NCBI GenBank assembly: GCA_026710905.1
Contig: JAPOQD010000190.1
Coordinates: forward strand, 1-41,719
Origin: Halieaceae bacterium
GTDB lineage: Bacteria; Pseudomonadota; Gammaproteobacteria; Pseudomonadales; Halieaceae
Direction: 5' to 3'
Length of the DNA: 41,719 nt
Below the pieces are notes generated by a model that saw only the letters and a program-made list of their open reading frames with translations, had not been told where the DNA came from and did not search any database. Every line of letters begins with the position of its first letter. Position 1 is the first letter of the stretch. Position numbers and translations under genes: made by a program. Positions 1-8,721 of this stretch are shown here, piece after piece.

Positions 1-1307
1 AGGAAATCTTTCATTTTGATGTCCAGCCCAGCGGCAACTGAACGCACGGCCGCCATAATTGCGGCGCGTTCCCAGCGAGGCTGTGATTCGAGCCGCCAAA
101 ATACGAATTGCAGGGCTTTGACGATCTCATCCCGGCTACTCCTGCACACCGCGAAAGCCTCTGCTTCTACGGGCAACTCGCCAGCCACCAGAAACCCTGT
201 CAGGGGTGCAAAATCGCTGAACGTTTCCATGCGTGGGCGGGCATGGGGCAATACGGCGTGGAGTTGGTCCCTGTTGAATGCCCATTGCACCAGGCTGTCG
301 GCCAATTCCTGGTCACTCAGGTTTTCGCGAATCCACAGACCATTCAGCCAGCGCAACTTGTCCGGGTCGAACACCGGGCCGCCAAGGGATATCCGCTGAA
401 TATCGAAGTTTTCCAGCATCTCGGCAAGGCTAAACTTCTCCCTTTCATCGGGCATGGACCAGCCCATGCGGCCCAGGTAGTTAAGCAGCGCCTGTGGTAG
501 AAAACCCATGCGCTGGTAATAGAGAATGCTGACCGGATTGTTGCGTTTGCTCAGCTTGCTTTGATCCGGATTGCGCAGCAGCGGCAAGTGACACAAGGCC
601 GGCATCTCCCAACCGAAGTATTCATAGAGCAACTGGTGTTTGGGGGCGGAATTGATCCACTCTTCCCCTCTCAGGACATGAGTAATACCCATCAGGTGGT
701 CATCCACTACATTGGCCAGGTGATAGGTGGGCATCCCATCCGACTTCAGCAAGACCTGGGCATCCACCATGCTCCACTCCAGTTCGATGTCGCCTCGCAG
801 CATATCCGTTACGGTGCAATGACCCTCTTCCTCCGGGACCATCATCCGAATTACCGGCGGCTGACCAGCCGCCTCGCGCCTGGCGACCTCGGCATCATCA
901 AGCCTCAGTTCGGAAGGCTTGAGCGCACTGCTATGGCCCACGGCCCGGCGCGATTCTCGCAGTGCATGGAGTTCTTCGGGGCTGCGATAACAGTAGAACG
1001 CCCTGCCGCTCTCAACCAATTGCCTGGCGTGGCGGGCATAGGTTTCAATACGTTCGCTCTGGCGATAAGGGCCCTGCTCTCCTCCCACATCCGGGCCCTC
1101 ATCCCACTCCAGGCCCAACCAGCGCAAGCTGTCGAGAATGGACTGTTCGAATTGGGGAGTACAGCGAGCCTGGTCGGTATCCTCGATGCGCAACAGGAAC
1201 TGACCGCCGTGAGCGCGGGCAAAGCACAGATTGAATAACGCGATATAGGCAGTACCCAAGTGAGGGGAGCCGGTGGGTGAAGGCGCTACGCGGGTCCGAA
1301 CAGTCAT
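1..1307 (-). CDS. gltX: Glutamate--tRNA ligase, 3' end cut by window
   Basis: Charges tRNA-Glu with glutamate in the cytoplasm (class I aminoacyl-tRNA synthetase). The minus strand reads [19 protein letters not shown] at the N terminus, which carries the HIGH-type signature (PHLGT), and later [11 protein letters not shown], the KMSKS-type loop. About 435 codons are present and the C-terminal anticodon-binding part runs off the left edge; no stop is seen. The ATG at 1307 fits the family N terminus and lies 37 bases downstream of a good sigma70-like promoter. In the zinc-finger region only one Cys of the usual pair is visible (FYCYRS), so zinc binding may be lost. It diverges from dusA. Large plus-strand ORFs over this gene are antisense shadows. 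Confidence 0.95.
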   Translation of the reverse strand, partial: MTVRTRVAPSPTGSPHLGTAYIALFNLCFARAHGGQFLLRIEDTDQARCTPQFEQSILDSLRWLGLEWDEGPDVGGEQGPYRQSERIETYARHARQLVESGRAFYCYRSPEELHALRESRRAVGHSSALKPSELRLDDAEVARREAAGQPPVIRMMVPEEEGHCTVTDMLRGDIELEWSMVDAQVLLKSDGMPTYHLANVVDDHLMGITHVLRGEEWINSAPKHQLLYEYFGWEMPALCHLPLLRNPDQSKLSKRNNPVSILYYQRMGFLPQALLNYLGRMGWSMPDEREKFSLAEMLENFDIQRISLGGPVFDPDKLRWLNGLWIRENLSDQELADSLVQWAFNRDQLHAVLPHARPRMETFSDFAPLTGFLVAGELPVEAEAFAVCRSSRDEIVKALQFVFWRLESQPRWERAAIMAAVRSVAAGLDIKMKDF

Positions 1308-1343
1308 GGTTTGCAAGCTTGACCTGTCTGCGGTGGGGCCGCA

Positions 1344-1372
1344 ATTATAAGGGACCACGGCCACCGTGCCGA
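1344..1372 (-). promoter_or_regulatory. Predicted sigma70 promoter of gltX
   Basis: On the minus strand a perfect TATAAT (-10, 1344-1349) lies 17 bases downstream of TCGGCA (-35, 1367-1372; 4 of 6 consensus bases). It sits just upstream of the gltX ATG at 1307. Prediction from sequence only. Confidence 0.6.
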
Positions 1373-1403
1373 GCCCCGGGACATGCCAGAATGCCTGAAC
1401 CCT

Positions 1404-1487
1404 GTGTCCTGCATCACAAATACGCTGGATTAATGACGGCCAAAATGACTTGCCCTGAATGCTCAACGTATTTGTGAGGCAGGACAC
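1404..1487. repeat. Short element with 20-bp imperfect terminal inverted repeats
   Basis: The arms 1405-1424 (TGTCCTGCATCACAAATACG) and 1467-1486 are inverted copies with one mismatch; an extra G-C pair at 1404/1487 extends them to 21 bp. The 42-base middle has no ORF of note. It sits between the divergent gltX and dusA. It could be a MITE-like or REP-like mobile repeat, or a long hairpin in the dusA leader. No target-site duplication is clear. Confidence 0.5.
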
Positions 1488-1570
1488 TAGTTGAAAAATT
1501 ACCTGGGCAGTGTTGTTCACCGGCATCCACGGGTAAACTTCCGTTCCGGTTTTCCTCCAGTTGAAGCGTT

Positions 1571-2566
1571 ATGGCACAGGGTTTGTCCCACCGGTTTTGC
1601 ATTGCGCCCATGATGGCCCGATCAGACCGCCATTGCCGGTATTTCTGGCGTCTGCTCTCCAAAAAGGCATTGCTTTATACCGAGATGGTGACCAGCGGGG
1701 CGCTGCTGCACGGAGACCGGGCGCGATTGCTTGATTATAGTGAGCAGGAACATCCACTGGCCTTGCAACTGGGCGGCAGCGATGCCGGCGAACTGGCCAA
1801 ATGCGCCCGCTGGGCCAGGGACTGGGGTTACGACGAAGTGAATCTCAACTGCGGCTGCCCCTCCAGCCGGGTGCAGTCAGGCCGCTTTGGAGCGTGCCTG
1901 ATGGCGCAGCCGGCACTGGTCAAAGAGTGTGTGGTTGCCATGCGGGAGGCGGCGGCTCTTCCGGTCACTATCAAGCATCGTATCGGCATTGACCATTGGG
2001 ATTCCTACTCACTGTTGTTGGATTTTGTCGGTACTGTGGCGGAGTCCGGCGCCACGACTTTCATCATTCATGCCCGCAAAGCCTGGCTGAGGGGGCTCAG
2101 CCCCAGGGAAAACAGGGAGATTCCAGCACTGCGTTACGATTGGGTCTACCAACTCAAGAGAGACTTTCCGCAACTGGAAATCGTCATCAACGGCGGTATC
2201 GGAACCCTGGCGGAAGCCGAGCGGCATCTTGCTCACGTTGACGGTGTCATGCTCGGCCGGGCGATATACCGCAACCCTTATCTTTTGGCCAAGGTCGACC
2301 AACGCCTGTTCAATGAGCCGCGGGATGTGGCGACCAGGGAGAGCATTCTGCTAGAGTTGCTGACTTATTCGCAGCAACAACTGGAGGTTGGCGTCCGTAT
2401 GCACCACATTACCCGGCACATTCCGGGCTTGTTTCGCCACGAGCCTGGGGCACGGAAGTTTCGCCGCCATCTCGGCGAACGCAGCGGCGCCGGCATTGAG
2501 TTGCTGAGCACAGCGCTGCATTTGGTGCGCGACGAAATCCCCGGCAGGGAAGTGAATGCACCGTGA
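1571..2566 (+). CDS. dusA: tRNA-dihydrouridine(20/20a) synthase DusA
   Basis: FMN-dependent reduction of uridine to dihydrouridine in the D-loop of tRNA. The 331-residue protein has the DusA hallmarks: an N-terminal [14 protein letters not shown] segment, [17 protein letters not shown] near residue 35, the active-site motif [12 protein letters not shown] with catalytic Cys96, IKHRIGID near 134, and [19 protein letters not shown], which is typical of DusA rather than DusB or DusC. INGGI and [12 protein letters not shown] complete the FMN-binding barrel. Length is normal. The stop overlaps the GTG start of tal by 4 bases (GTGA), implying translational coupling in a dusA-tal-terB operon. Confidence 0.95.
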   Translation: MAQGLSHRFCIAPMMARSDRHCRYFWRLLSKKALLYTEMVTSGALLHGDRARLLDYSEQEHPLALQLGGSDAGELAKCARWARDWGYDEVNLNCGCPSSRVQSGRFGACLMAQPALVKECVVAMREAAALPVTIKHRIGIDHWDSYSLLLDFVGTVAESGATTFIIHARKAWLRGLSPRENREIPALRYDWVYQLKRDFPQLEIVINGGIGTLAEAERHLAHVDGVMLGRAIYRNPYLLAKVDQRLFNEPRDVATRESILLELLTYSQQQLEVGVRMHHITRHIPGLFRHEPGARKFRRHLGERSGAGIELLSTALHLVRDEIPGREVNAP

Positions 2567-3522
2567 GCAGCAAACTGGAACAGCTCAAGCAAATGTCGCT
2601 GGTGGTCGCCGACACGGGAGACATTGAAGCAATTCAGAAATTCCAGCCGGTAGATGCCACCACCAACCCTTCCCTGTTGTTCAAGGCCGCCCAGTTACCC
2701 CAGTATCGGCCGCTGCTGCAAGCCGTGCGGGAACAGGCCGCCGATGCCAGCGGCAGCAGCGAGGAACAATTGGCCCACTGCTGTGACTTGCTGGCGGTCG
2801 CCATCGGCCGCCGAATTCTGGACCTGGTGCCGGGGCGGGTGTCTACCGAAGCCGATGCCAGGCTTTCCTTTCATAGCCAGGCCAGCGCGGAGCGAGCCCG
2901 CAAGCTGATCGGTCTGTACGAGGCCGCGGGTATTGATCGTAAACGAATTCTTATCAAGATCGCCTCCACCTGGGAGGGCATTCGAGCGGCGGAACAACTT
3001 GAAAAAGAGGGCATAAACTGCAACCTCACCCTGCTGTTTGGTTTTGCCCAGGCCGCGGCCTGCGCTGACGCCGGCGTATTTCTGATTTCTCCCTTTGTAG
3101 GGAGGATTCTGGACTGGTACCTGGCCAATACCAAGCTCAGAATCAAGACAGCGGAAGATGACCCCGGCGTGCAATCGGTAAGCCGTATCTACCGCTACTA
3201 CAAGCAACACGGCTACCGGACCATTGTCATGGGCGCCAGCTTTCGCAACTGTGGCGAGATAGAGGCGCTGGCGGGCTGTGACCGCTTGACCATTTCACCG
3301 CAACTGCTCGGTGAACTGGCGGCGGACCGTGGAGAGATGCCCCGGAGATTGTCCCCGGAGTCAAAACATGAGGTGGAGCAACCCTTGCATCTGGAAGAAG
3401 CAGAATTTCGTTATCGCAATAACGCTGACGCCATGGTAACCGAGAAATTGGCAAGCGGAATCCGCAACTTTGTCGCCGACCAGGTCAAACTTGAGCAATT
3501 GTTGAAAAATACCCGTGATTGA
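2563..3522 (+). CDS. tal: Transaldolase
   Basis: Cytoplasmic enzyme of the non-oxidative pentose phosphate pathway; moves a dihydroxyacetone unit between sugar phosphates through a Schiff base. It has 319 residues, matching the TalA/TalB class (about 317). Landmarks are DATTNPSLL near residue 31, [13 protein letters not shown] near 91, and [19 protein letters not shown] with the Schiff-base Lys at 132, the same position as in E. coli Tal[19 protein letters not shown] follows. Translation starts at GTG 2563, overlapping the dusA stop. The 3' end overlaps the next ORF by 8 bases. Confidence 0.96.
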   Translation: MSSKLEQLKQMSLVVADTGDIEAIQKFQPVDATTNPSLLFKAAQLPQYRPLLQAVREQAADASGSSEEQLAHCCDLLAVAIGRRILDLVPGRVSTEADARLSFHSQASAERARKLIGLYEAAGIDRKRILIKIASTWEGIRAAEQLEKEGINCNLTLLFGFAQAAACADAGVFLISPFVGRILDWYLANTKLRIKTAEDDPGVQSVSRIYRYYKQHGYRTIVMGASFRNCGEIEALAGCDRLTISPQLLGELAADRGEMPRRLSPESKHEVEQPLHLEEAEFRYRNNADAMVTEKLASGIRNFVADQVKLEQLLKNTRD

Positions 3523-3958
3523 AAACCTCAAATCTCTGTTCAGCGCGCCTGATGAGGAGGACCCCGCCGAGTTGGAGAGCCACTCACAGTTGGCCGCTGC
3601 CGCCCTGCTGATCGAAATTACCCGGGCCGACCACAGCGTCGCTACAGAAGAACAACAGGCGCTGAAGGACTTGCTGCAAACGGCGCTGGAGATACCGCCG
3701 GGGCAAGTGGAGGAACTGCTTGGCCTCGCTGGAGAAGCGGCTGACCGGGCCACCTCACTGTACGAATTTACCCGCCTGATCAATTCACACTACGGCCGCC
3801 GGCAGAAATTGACGTTGATTCATTCCATGTGGCGCGTGGCCTACGTGGATGGCGACCTGGACAAATATGAAGAGGGCCTGATACGGCAAGTGGCGGAACT
3901 GATTCATGTTCCGCATAAAGAGTTTATCCGTATGAAACTCAAGGCTGCTGAAGCCTAG
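3515..3958 (+). CDS. TerB-domain (tellurite-resistance-like) protein
   Basis: A 147-residue soluble, acidic, helical protein with the TerB/DjlA-N fold pattern: [16 protein letters not shown] (residues 28-43) followed by an acidic second repeat around [20 protein letters not shown]. Members of this family bind metal through such acidic loops, but the cellular role of stand-alone versions is unclear and a link to tellurite is not implied. It starts at GTG 3515 inside the 3' end of tal, so it is probably coupled to dusA-tal. It converges on the STAS gene across 78 bases. Confidence 0.8.
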   Translation: MIENLKSLFSAPDEEDPAELESHSQLAAAALLIEITRADHSVATEEQQALKDLLQTALEIPPGQVEELLGLAGEAADRATSLYEFTRLINSHYGRRQKLTLIHSMWRVAYVDGDLDKYEEGLIRQVAELIHVPHKEFIRMKLKAAEA

Positions 3959-4014
3959 CCAGTATCCAGTGTATTTTGCAAGTGTGGCGAAGTTGAGAAA
4001 ACAGCAATAACTCT

Positions 4015-4040
4015 TTGATAAATAAAAATTATCTTATCAA
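4015..4040. repeat. AT-rich 7-bp inverted repeat between convergent genes
   Basis: TTGATAA (4015-4021) and TTATCAA (4034-4040) are perfect inverted copies separated by 12 bases, overlapping the stop of the STAS gene. It might help transcription end between convergent genes, but the stem is AT-rich and it is a weak candidate. Confidence 0.25.
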
Positions 4041-4516
4041 TTCTGCTTGAGGGATGTTATCAGGTCCTGAAAGCGAACGCGGTTTTGTTCACTGAGGTCC
4101 ATCAGCGCGCCATGCGCCTCGATAACTTTTTGTTTTACTTGCGCGGTATCCTTCAACACGGTGGGTAGTTCGGAAACAGGTTCCGGACCGCTGGCGTCCT
4201 CTTTGTGAATTTCGAAAATTTGATCAAATGCCATGCTTTCCAGCAGACGATTGATAGACGCATCGCAAGAACAAATTATCGGCTTGAAGCCACATTCGCG
4301 TCTGGCGCGCAACGCCATTCTGGCAAGTATACCCAGGGTGGTGCTGTCGATTCCCTCTGCCTCACGGAGATTCACCGTCACACTTTGTAAACCGTTGTCT
4401 TCAAACATGCGCTCAAGGTAGTCTTCCAATGCTGCACACAAGGTAAGGCGCACATCTCCGATCAGCTTGATGACGTAAGCGCCATTCTGTTGCCCCGCCA
4501 GAATTCGCCCGTTCAA
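4037..4516 (-). CDS. STAS-domain anti-sigma factor antagonist
   Basis: A 159-residue protein with an N-terminal STAS domain (about residues 8-105) and a C-terminal helical extension ending FQDLITSLKQN. The SpoIIAA-type phosphorylation loop is visible as GIDSTTLGIL, with Ser58 the probable phospho-site. Such proteins bind and neutralise an anti-sigma or related kinase when dephosphorylated. The start is TTG at 4516, overlapping the TGA of the upstream PP2C gene (TTGA), so the pair is co-translated; the upstream phosphatase is the likely partner that dephosphorylates it. A fitting STAS target kinase is not encoded in the window. Confidence 0.88.
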   Translation of the reverse strand: MNGRILAGQQNGAYVIKLIGDVRLTLCAALEDYLERMFEDNGLQSVTVNLREAEGIDSTTLGILARMALRARRECGFKPIICSCDASINRLLESMAFDQIFEIHKEDASGPEPVSELPTVLKDTAQVKQKVIEAHGALMDLSEQNRVRFQDLITSLKQN

Positions 4517-5676
4517 ACCTGCGCCCCCCTGCTGATGAACATGGCGGCAATATCGTCCGGAGCGTCACTCACCTTGTCCAGGCCGAGCTGCTTTACTACC
4601 TGTTCCGGTGAATCGGCGGCGCCGTCGAAAACCTGTAGAAAGTAACGCTCCTTCTCCAGCAGTTTTTCGGCAGGTAAAATTTCAAGAATACCGTCCGTAA
4701 ACAACGCCAAAGTAAATTGCTCGGGTAGTTGCCTCTGATATTCCCGATAGTCGGCATCTTCCAACATACCCACCGCGGGCCCCTCCCCGGGCAAATAGAC
4801 GGCGCCCCCACCGGACACCAGTACCGGTAGCGGCAAATGTGCCGCAACACTGTAACGCAGGGAATTTTCGCTGAGGTCAATCACTCCCACGATCAAGGTG
4901 GCGAACTTGTCGATGGCCAGTTCCTGCAGGTCGCGGTTGGCTCTTTCCAACATTCGGGTAGGGCTGAGAATGGTGTCATCATTACGATGGATAAAGTCGG
5001 AGCGCTTGCGGGCAAACAGGTTTTTAAGCAACACAGTGACGAACGCGGAGGAAGAGCCGTGCCCGGAGACATCGGCGATCACAAAGCTGGCGTGCCGGTC
5101 ACCGACCAGGAAGTAGTCGGTAAAGTCGCCGCTGAGAAAAAGTGAAGGAATGACCGTATGGCTGAACACGTAATCCCCCAGAAACAGTGGCGATTCCGGC
5201 AGCATTCGCATCTGCACATGGCGGCCGGCTTGCTGGTCCTGCTCAAGGATGCGCACATTTGCCTCCAGACTGCGCCGATAAGCCTGATTTTGCCGCTGCA
5301 TGCCCCGCTGCGCCATACAGCGATCCAGGGAAGTGAACAGCGCATCCCAGTCATCGATGGGCAAGGTGAAAAAGTCGTGGAAGCCCAAACGCAGAGCCGT
5401 CATCACTTGAAGCTGGTCGGTGTTGGTAGACAGCATGATGGCAGTGGCTTCGAATTGACGCTGAGTGAGAAACTGCAGCACCCGGTCCCAGGAAATGTCC
5501 GGCATGGCAATATCACAAAGCACCACGTCAACATCCTCATCGACGCCCCTCAGCACCGGGCCTGCGTCCCCGGCAATCTGAACACGAAAGCCGCGAAGAG
5601 TCAGTTGGTTGACAATGGGCTCGGCAAGCTCGGCCCGGTGTTCCAACAACAGGATGTGTCCCTTGCGATCGCTCAT
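4513..5676 (-). CDS. RssB-like response regulator with PP2C (SpoIIE-type) phosphatase domain
   Basis: A 387-residue protein: receiver domain (about 7-120) with phospho-acceptor Asp55 in LCDIAMPD, a linker likely to form a coiled coil (125-155), and a PP2C phosphatase domain (about 170-387). Phosphatase metal ligands look intact: SGDFTDY (Asp184), IADVSGHG (Asp202), LFTDG (326-329) and DDIAAMF (374-375), so it should dephosphorylate the adjacent STAS protein. The receiver is atypical: the usual DD pair near the N terminus is LLLEHRAE and the conserved Lys of the KP motif is Leu105 (FFTLP). The receiver resembles E. coli RssB in the CDIAMP and ALRLG segments. Confidence 0.9.
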   Translation of the reverse strand: MSDRKGHILLLEHRAELAEPIVNQLTLRGFRVQIAGDAGPVLRGVDEDVDVVLCDIAMPDISWDRVLQFLTQRQFEATAIMLSTNTDQLQVMTALRLGFHDFFTLPIDDWDALFTSLDRCMAQRGMQRQNQAYRRSLEANVRILEQDQQAGRHVQMRMLPESPLFLGDYVFSHTVIPSLFLSGDFTDYFLVGDRHASFVIADVSGHGSSSAFVTVLLKNLFARKRSDFIHRNDDTILSPTRMLERANRDLQELAIDKFATLIVGVIDLSENSLRYSVAAHLPLPVLVSGGGAVYLPGEGPAVGMLEDADYREYQRQLPEQFTLALFTDGILEILPAEKLLEKERYFLQVFDGAADSPEQVVKQLGLDKVSDAPDDIAAMFISRGAQV

Positions 5677-5778
5677 CGGGGCTTAGTTCGGTGACAGTGC
5701 GCGGAACACTACTCCCGCAGGACGCGGGTCGCAAGAAAATCAGCGGCAACTACAAAGGATTTCACAAATCGGGTGGGG

Positions 5779-6609
5779 TTACTCGTCCCAATCGAAGTCC
5801 TCGTCATAATCGGAGAAGGAATCTTCAACCTCACCACCTGACATCAATGCCTCCCGATGTTGCAGGTAGACATCGCGAATGAAGATATAGCGGTCGCCGA
5901 AAATCAAGCCTTCGGCCTCAACCAGGTCGGCGCGGTCTTCAACCAATTCCAGGCCGGACAGGGCAACGCGGGCGGGCAGGCTGTCAATGGCCGACTGCGC
6001 TGACACCAGTGTGTCAAAGATATAACCGGTACCGCTGCGCAAGGTACGCGGCCCAAACGCTGGCACCATCAGGTAGGGGCCGGGGTTTACGCCCCAGATG
6101 GCGAGGGTATGACCGAAATCCGTGCGGTACGAATCTACGCCCATTACCGTAGCGATGTCTACAAAACCCAGCAGGCCGCCGGTGGAATTCAGCAGGAAAC
6201 GTCCGCCGTTGCGAGTAGCTCCATCCAGTTTGCCCTGCATCAGCGCATTGATGGCACTATTGAAATCCTCAAGGTTGGAAAAAAAATTGCGCACGCCCTG
6301 CTCCGCAAAAGCCGGCATCAAGAACCGGTAGCCCCGGGAAACCGGCAACAAAAAATTACGGTCCAGGCTGTCGTTGAAAGCAAAAATCTTGCGATTGATC
6401 TCTTCATATGGGTCGTTGACGTCAGTCTGATTGGTAGTGGCGCAAGCTTGCACAAGCAACAGCGCCAAGAGGAGTGAAATACGGCGGCAGAGCAGCGGCA
6501 AGCTTGAGGCACTGGCAGACTGGAAGGATTTTTGCACTGCTTTCAATGCACAGGCACGAACCTGGAACCTGCGTTTCCAACCTCGCCGAAAACTAGACAC
6601 GCACGCCAC
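5779..6609 (-). CDS. mlaA: MlaA (VacJ) family outer-membrane lipoprotein
   Basis: MlaA removes phospholipid from the outer leaflet of the outer membrane and passes it to the Mla transport system. The sequence carries the family pattern DVNDPYEEINRKIFAFND, followed by NFFSNLEDFNSAINALMQGK, GRFLLNSTGGLLGFVDIA, DFGHTLAIWGVNPGPYLMVP and FGPRTLR. A hydrophobic leader ends in LLVQAC, a lipobox with the lipidated Cys at residue 56 from the first possible start. The outer start at 6609 (GTG) overlaps hvfC; inner starts such as GTG 6537 or TTG 6501 give a more normal 20-32-residue signal and may be the true ones. The acidic tail (SDYDEDFDWDE) is unusual. Other mla genes are not nearby. Confidence 0.9.
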   Translation of the reverse strand: MACVSSFRRGWKRRFQVRACALKAVQKSFQSASASSLPLLCRRISLLLALLLVQACATTNQTDVNDPYEEINRKIFAFNDSLDRNFLLPVSRGYRFLMPAFAEQGVRNFFSNLEDFNSAINALMQGKLDGATRNGGRFLLNSTGGLLGFVDIATVMGVDSYRTDFGHTLAIWGVNPGPYLMVPAFGPRTLRSGTGYIFDTLVSAQSAIDSLPARVALSGLELVEDRADLVEAEGLIFGDRYIFIRDVYLQHREALMSGGEVEDSFSDYDEDFDWDE

Positions 6610-7360
6610 TGACGATATCCAGTTCGGCGAACCGACGCAACATCCGTGCTCCGAAATCCACTAACGAGGGCACGGATTTCGCCTTCATTTCCAAGGCCAG
6701 TTGCCGCAGCAATTCGTCACCGGTTTGGCCACGATGATTCTCGCGCAAAAGTTCCAGCAACTTCGCCGTGGCGGCATTGGTCTCTAAAAATTTCACCTTG
6801 TCATCCCGATTGCGATAGACAACCAGAAAAGTGTCTTCCGCCGCGAACCGTTGGGGCTCGGTATCTGGAGTAATCCGGTGCACCGGATAGTTGTATTTCA
6901 AGCTCCATACCAGGGGAGATAACACCGGTGCGCCAGCCAGAAGATCACCTTTGGGGTCGACCCCGGCCTGGTCTACTTCCTGTTCATCAATGTTCAGCGC
7001 CAGTCTAAGCCATTCGTAGTGCGCCAGTTCTGTCAGAAAGGGCGGGTCAACTGGGCAAGGCCGGTAATCCTGCATCAAAAACTGTACAAATTCCTGGCTG
7101 ATCTCATAAAAATAAGGAGTGTGGCAGCGATATTCACGCACGAAGCAGCGCACCAGGCGGCGCCAATCCCGCTTGCCATACAGGCGGCGCACGACCGGGA
7201 AACCACCACTCAGGAAATTCTCGATATTGTTGAAAATCAGGTCGCGATAGACCTTCATGCGCCGGCTTTCGATGTCCACCGGAGCTGTGGCCTCGGCGGG
7301 ATTGCGCAGGTGAGAGGTAAACTCCCGTTGCTGCTCACGCAGAGTAACCGACTCAGGCAC
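6593..7360 (-). CDS. hvfC: DUF2063 partner protein of the MNIO enzyme (HvfC-like)
   Basis: About 255 residues. The N-terminal DUF2063 domain shows [42 protein letters not shown] and [25 protein letters not shown], the conserved core of this family. The C-terminal half ([37 protein letters not shown]) resembles the second domain seen in long HvfC/DUF2063 proteins. Family members recruit the leader region of the precursor peptide to the DUF692 oxidase. I choose GTG 7360, which overlaps the hvfB stop, because upstream residues (to 7402) do not fit the family. The gene overlaps the MlaA reading frame at its 3' end. Confidence 0.88.
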   Translation of the reverse strand: MPESVTLREQQREFTSHLRNPAEATAPVDIESRRMKVYRDLIFNNIENFLSGGFPVVRRLYGKRDWRRLVRCFVREYRCHTPYFYEISQEFVQFLMQDYRPCPVDPPFLTELAHYEWLRLALNIDEQEVDQAGVDPKGDLLAGAPVLSPLVWSLKYNYPVHRITPDTEPQRFAAEDTFLVVYRNRDDKVKFLETNAATAKLLELLRENHRGQTGDELLRQLALEMKAKSVPSLVDFGARMLRRFAELDIVSGVRV

Positions 7361-8204
7361 AGACCTTGAACTCCGCAGCGCCAGCCTGGGTCCGAATCTC
7401 ACGGATTCGCTCTACCTCAAGCAGTAATGTTTCCAGCGGGGGAATATTGAAATCCCGTTCCAGCAGTGTCGGCAGTAATCCACACAACCGGTAGGCTTCC
7501 GCCAAAAGATCCCACACCGGGTCAATCACCGTGGCGGCATGGGTATCGATCTTGAGATCTTCCGCCTCATCATAGTGCCCGGCTATATGTATATATCGAG
7601 CACGTTCTAGTGGTAACGACCGCAGAAAATCGACAGCATCGTAGTTGTGGTTGACGCTATTGACATAAATGTTGTTTACATCCAATAGCAGGTCACAGTC
7701 AGCTTCCGTCAACACGGCATTGATGAATTCGCTCTCCGTCATTCCCTGATGAGGCGCCGCATAGTAGGAGGCATTTTCCAGGGCGATACGCCGGCCCAGT
7801 ATTTCCTGTACTTCGCCAACCCTGGCGGCCACATGCTTTACACCTTCATCAGTGAAGGGAATGGGTAACAGGTCGTAGAGGTGACCTTCATCGGCGCAAT
7901 AGGTCAGATGTTCGCTATAGCTGGGACAGTGGAATTCATCCATGAAAGCGCCAACCGCCGCCACCAAATCGCGGTCAATGGGTTCAGCGCCGCCGATATT
8001 GAGAGATAAACCATGTAAAATCACGGGGAAGCGCTCAGCGATACCGCGGAACTGGCGGCCAAAACGGCCACCTACGCCGATCCAGTTTTCCGGCGCCACT
8101 TCAAGGAAATCCACCGTTTCCGGTTGGACACAAGAAAACGGGCCCAGAAGGGCCCGTCGAAGACCGAGTCCAGTTCCCTGAAAACCCGGTTTTTCTTTAG
8201 GCAA
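7353..8204 (-). CDS. hvfB: DUF692 multinuclear non-heme iron oxidase (MNIO, HvfB-like)
   Basis: TIM-barrel oxidase that modifies cysteines of a small partner peptide using iron and O2. From TTG 8204 it has 283 residues and starts at the conserved GTGLGLR segment. Likely metal ligands follow the family pattern: [11 protein letters not shown] (His64), SYSEHLTY (Glu98-His99), ALENASYY (Glu143), [11 protein letters not shown] (Asp175), NHNYD (His186) and YIHIAGHY (His207, His210). The longer frame to ATG 8312 would run through the acidic tail of hvfA in another frame and gives a low-complexity Lys/Ala leader, so I reject it. GAAGAG lies a few bases before the TTG. Forms an operon with hvfA and hvfC. 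Confidence 0.92.
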   Translation of the reverse strand: MPKEKPGFQGTGLGLRRALLGPFSCVQPETVDFLEVAPENWIGVGGRFGRQFRGIAERFPVILHGLSLNIGGAEPIDRDLVAAVGAFMDEFHCPSYSEHLTYCADEGHLYDLLPIPFTDEGVKHVAARVGEVQEILGRRIALENASYYAAPHQGMTESEFINAVLTEADCDLLLDVNNIYVNSVNHNYDAVDFLRSLPLERARYIHIAGHYDEAEDLKIDTHAATVIDPVWDLLAEAYRLCGLLPTLLERDFNIPPLETLLLEVERIREIRTQAGAAEFKVCA

Positions 8205-8205
8205 A

Positions 8206-8454
8206 TTACTCTTCGCCGCCTTCTTCAGCTTCGGCTTCTTCTTCCTCACCGTCGCCGTCGCCGTCGCCTTCGCCGCACTTGCCTTCGCCGCAGCTACCTT
8301 CTTCAGCCTCATCGCCGTAATTCACCAGATCGTAACCACCACTCAGTTGCGTAGCTGCGAACGGGTCCGTTTCAGCGGAGACCAAAGGCGACAGTGCAGT
8401 TGCCAGAAAAGCCGCACCCAATGCAGCGGCCAGGGGTTTTTTTGAAAGATCCAT
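8206..8454 (-). CDS. hvfA: HvfA-type precursor peptide with EGKCG core and acidic tail
   Basis: An 82-residue secreted peptide: Sec signal (residues 1-27, cleavage likely after VSA), a short mature N-terminal part ([19 protein letters not shown]), then the core [10 protein letters not shown] with Cys55 and Cys60, and a strongly acidic tail ([20 protein letters not shown]). EGKCG motifs next to a DUF692 gene are the substrate type of HvfB-like MNIO enzymes, which convert the Cys into a copper-binding heterocycle; that chemistry is knowledge of the family, not shown here. A good ribosome site (AGGA) precedes ATG 8454. The tail is coded by repeats of GGCGAC and GAG/GAA, a place prone to replication slippage. 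Confidence 0.88.
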   Translation of the reverse strand: MDLSKKPLAAALGAAFLATALSPLVSAETDPFAATQLSGGYDLVNYGDEAEEGSCGEGKCGEGDGDGDGEEEEAEAEEGGEE

Positions 8455-8522
8455 AATGCGTCCTATATATCAGTGTCGTCTAGTTTCAGTGTTGCCGACA
8501 AGCACCGTGAGTTGCTGCCACA

Positions 8523-8550
8523 CTGCCTCATCGCGCAAACGCGAAGGCAG
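8523..8550 (-). promoter_or_regulatory. Hairpin in the hvfA upstream region
   Basis: CTGCCT (8523-8528) pairs with AGGCAG (8545-8550), and inside it CGCG (8532-8535) pairs with CGCG (8540-8543) around a CAAA loop. It lies about 70 bases before hvfA. No U-run follows on either strand, so a leader hairpin or protein-binding site is more likely than a terminator for thrC. The rest of the 267-base gap 8455-8721 is AT-rich near 8560-8650; no clear promoter was picked. Confidence 0.35.
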
Positions 8551-8721
8551 AGTGTAAACAACAATTTTCCGGCGTGCCACTTTTTTTCCATCATTTTTGT
8601 GAAATAATCACGTTTTAAATTCGCCTCTTTCACATAACAAAATTGAAACAATCCGGGCAAATTGTTGTCGTTTAGTCCTTGTGGGCGCAGGGCCTGGACA
8701 GGTAAGTCAGGCTGTCAACCC

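Noticed and set aside
561..1238. 225-codon plus-strand ORF
   Set aside because: It is antisense to the clear gltX frame with HIGH- and KMSKS-type motifs, and its product matches no family.
1308..1570. tRNA genes next to gltX
   Set aside because: Checked because tRNA genes often sit near gltX; no cloverleaf or TTCGA-type T-loop found here.
8205..8312. N-terminal Lys/Ala-rich extension of hvfB from ATG 8312
   Set aside because: It is the hvfA acidic tail read in another frame; the conserved DUF692 start is at TTG 8204.
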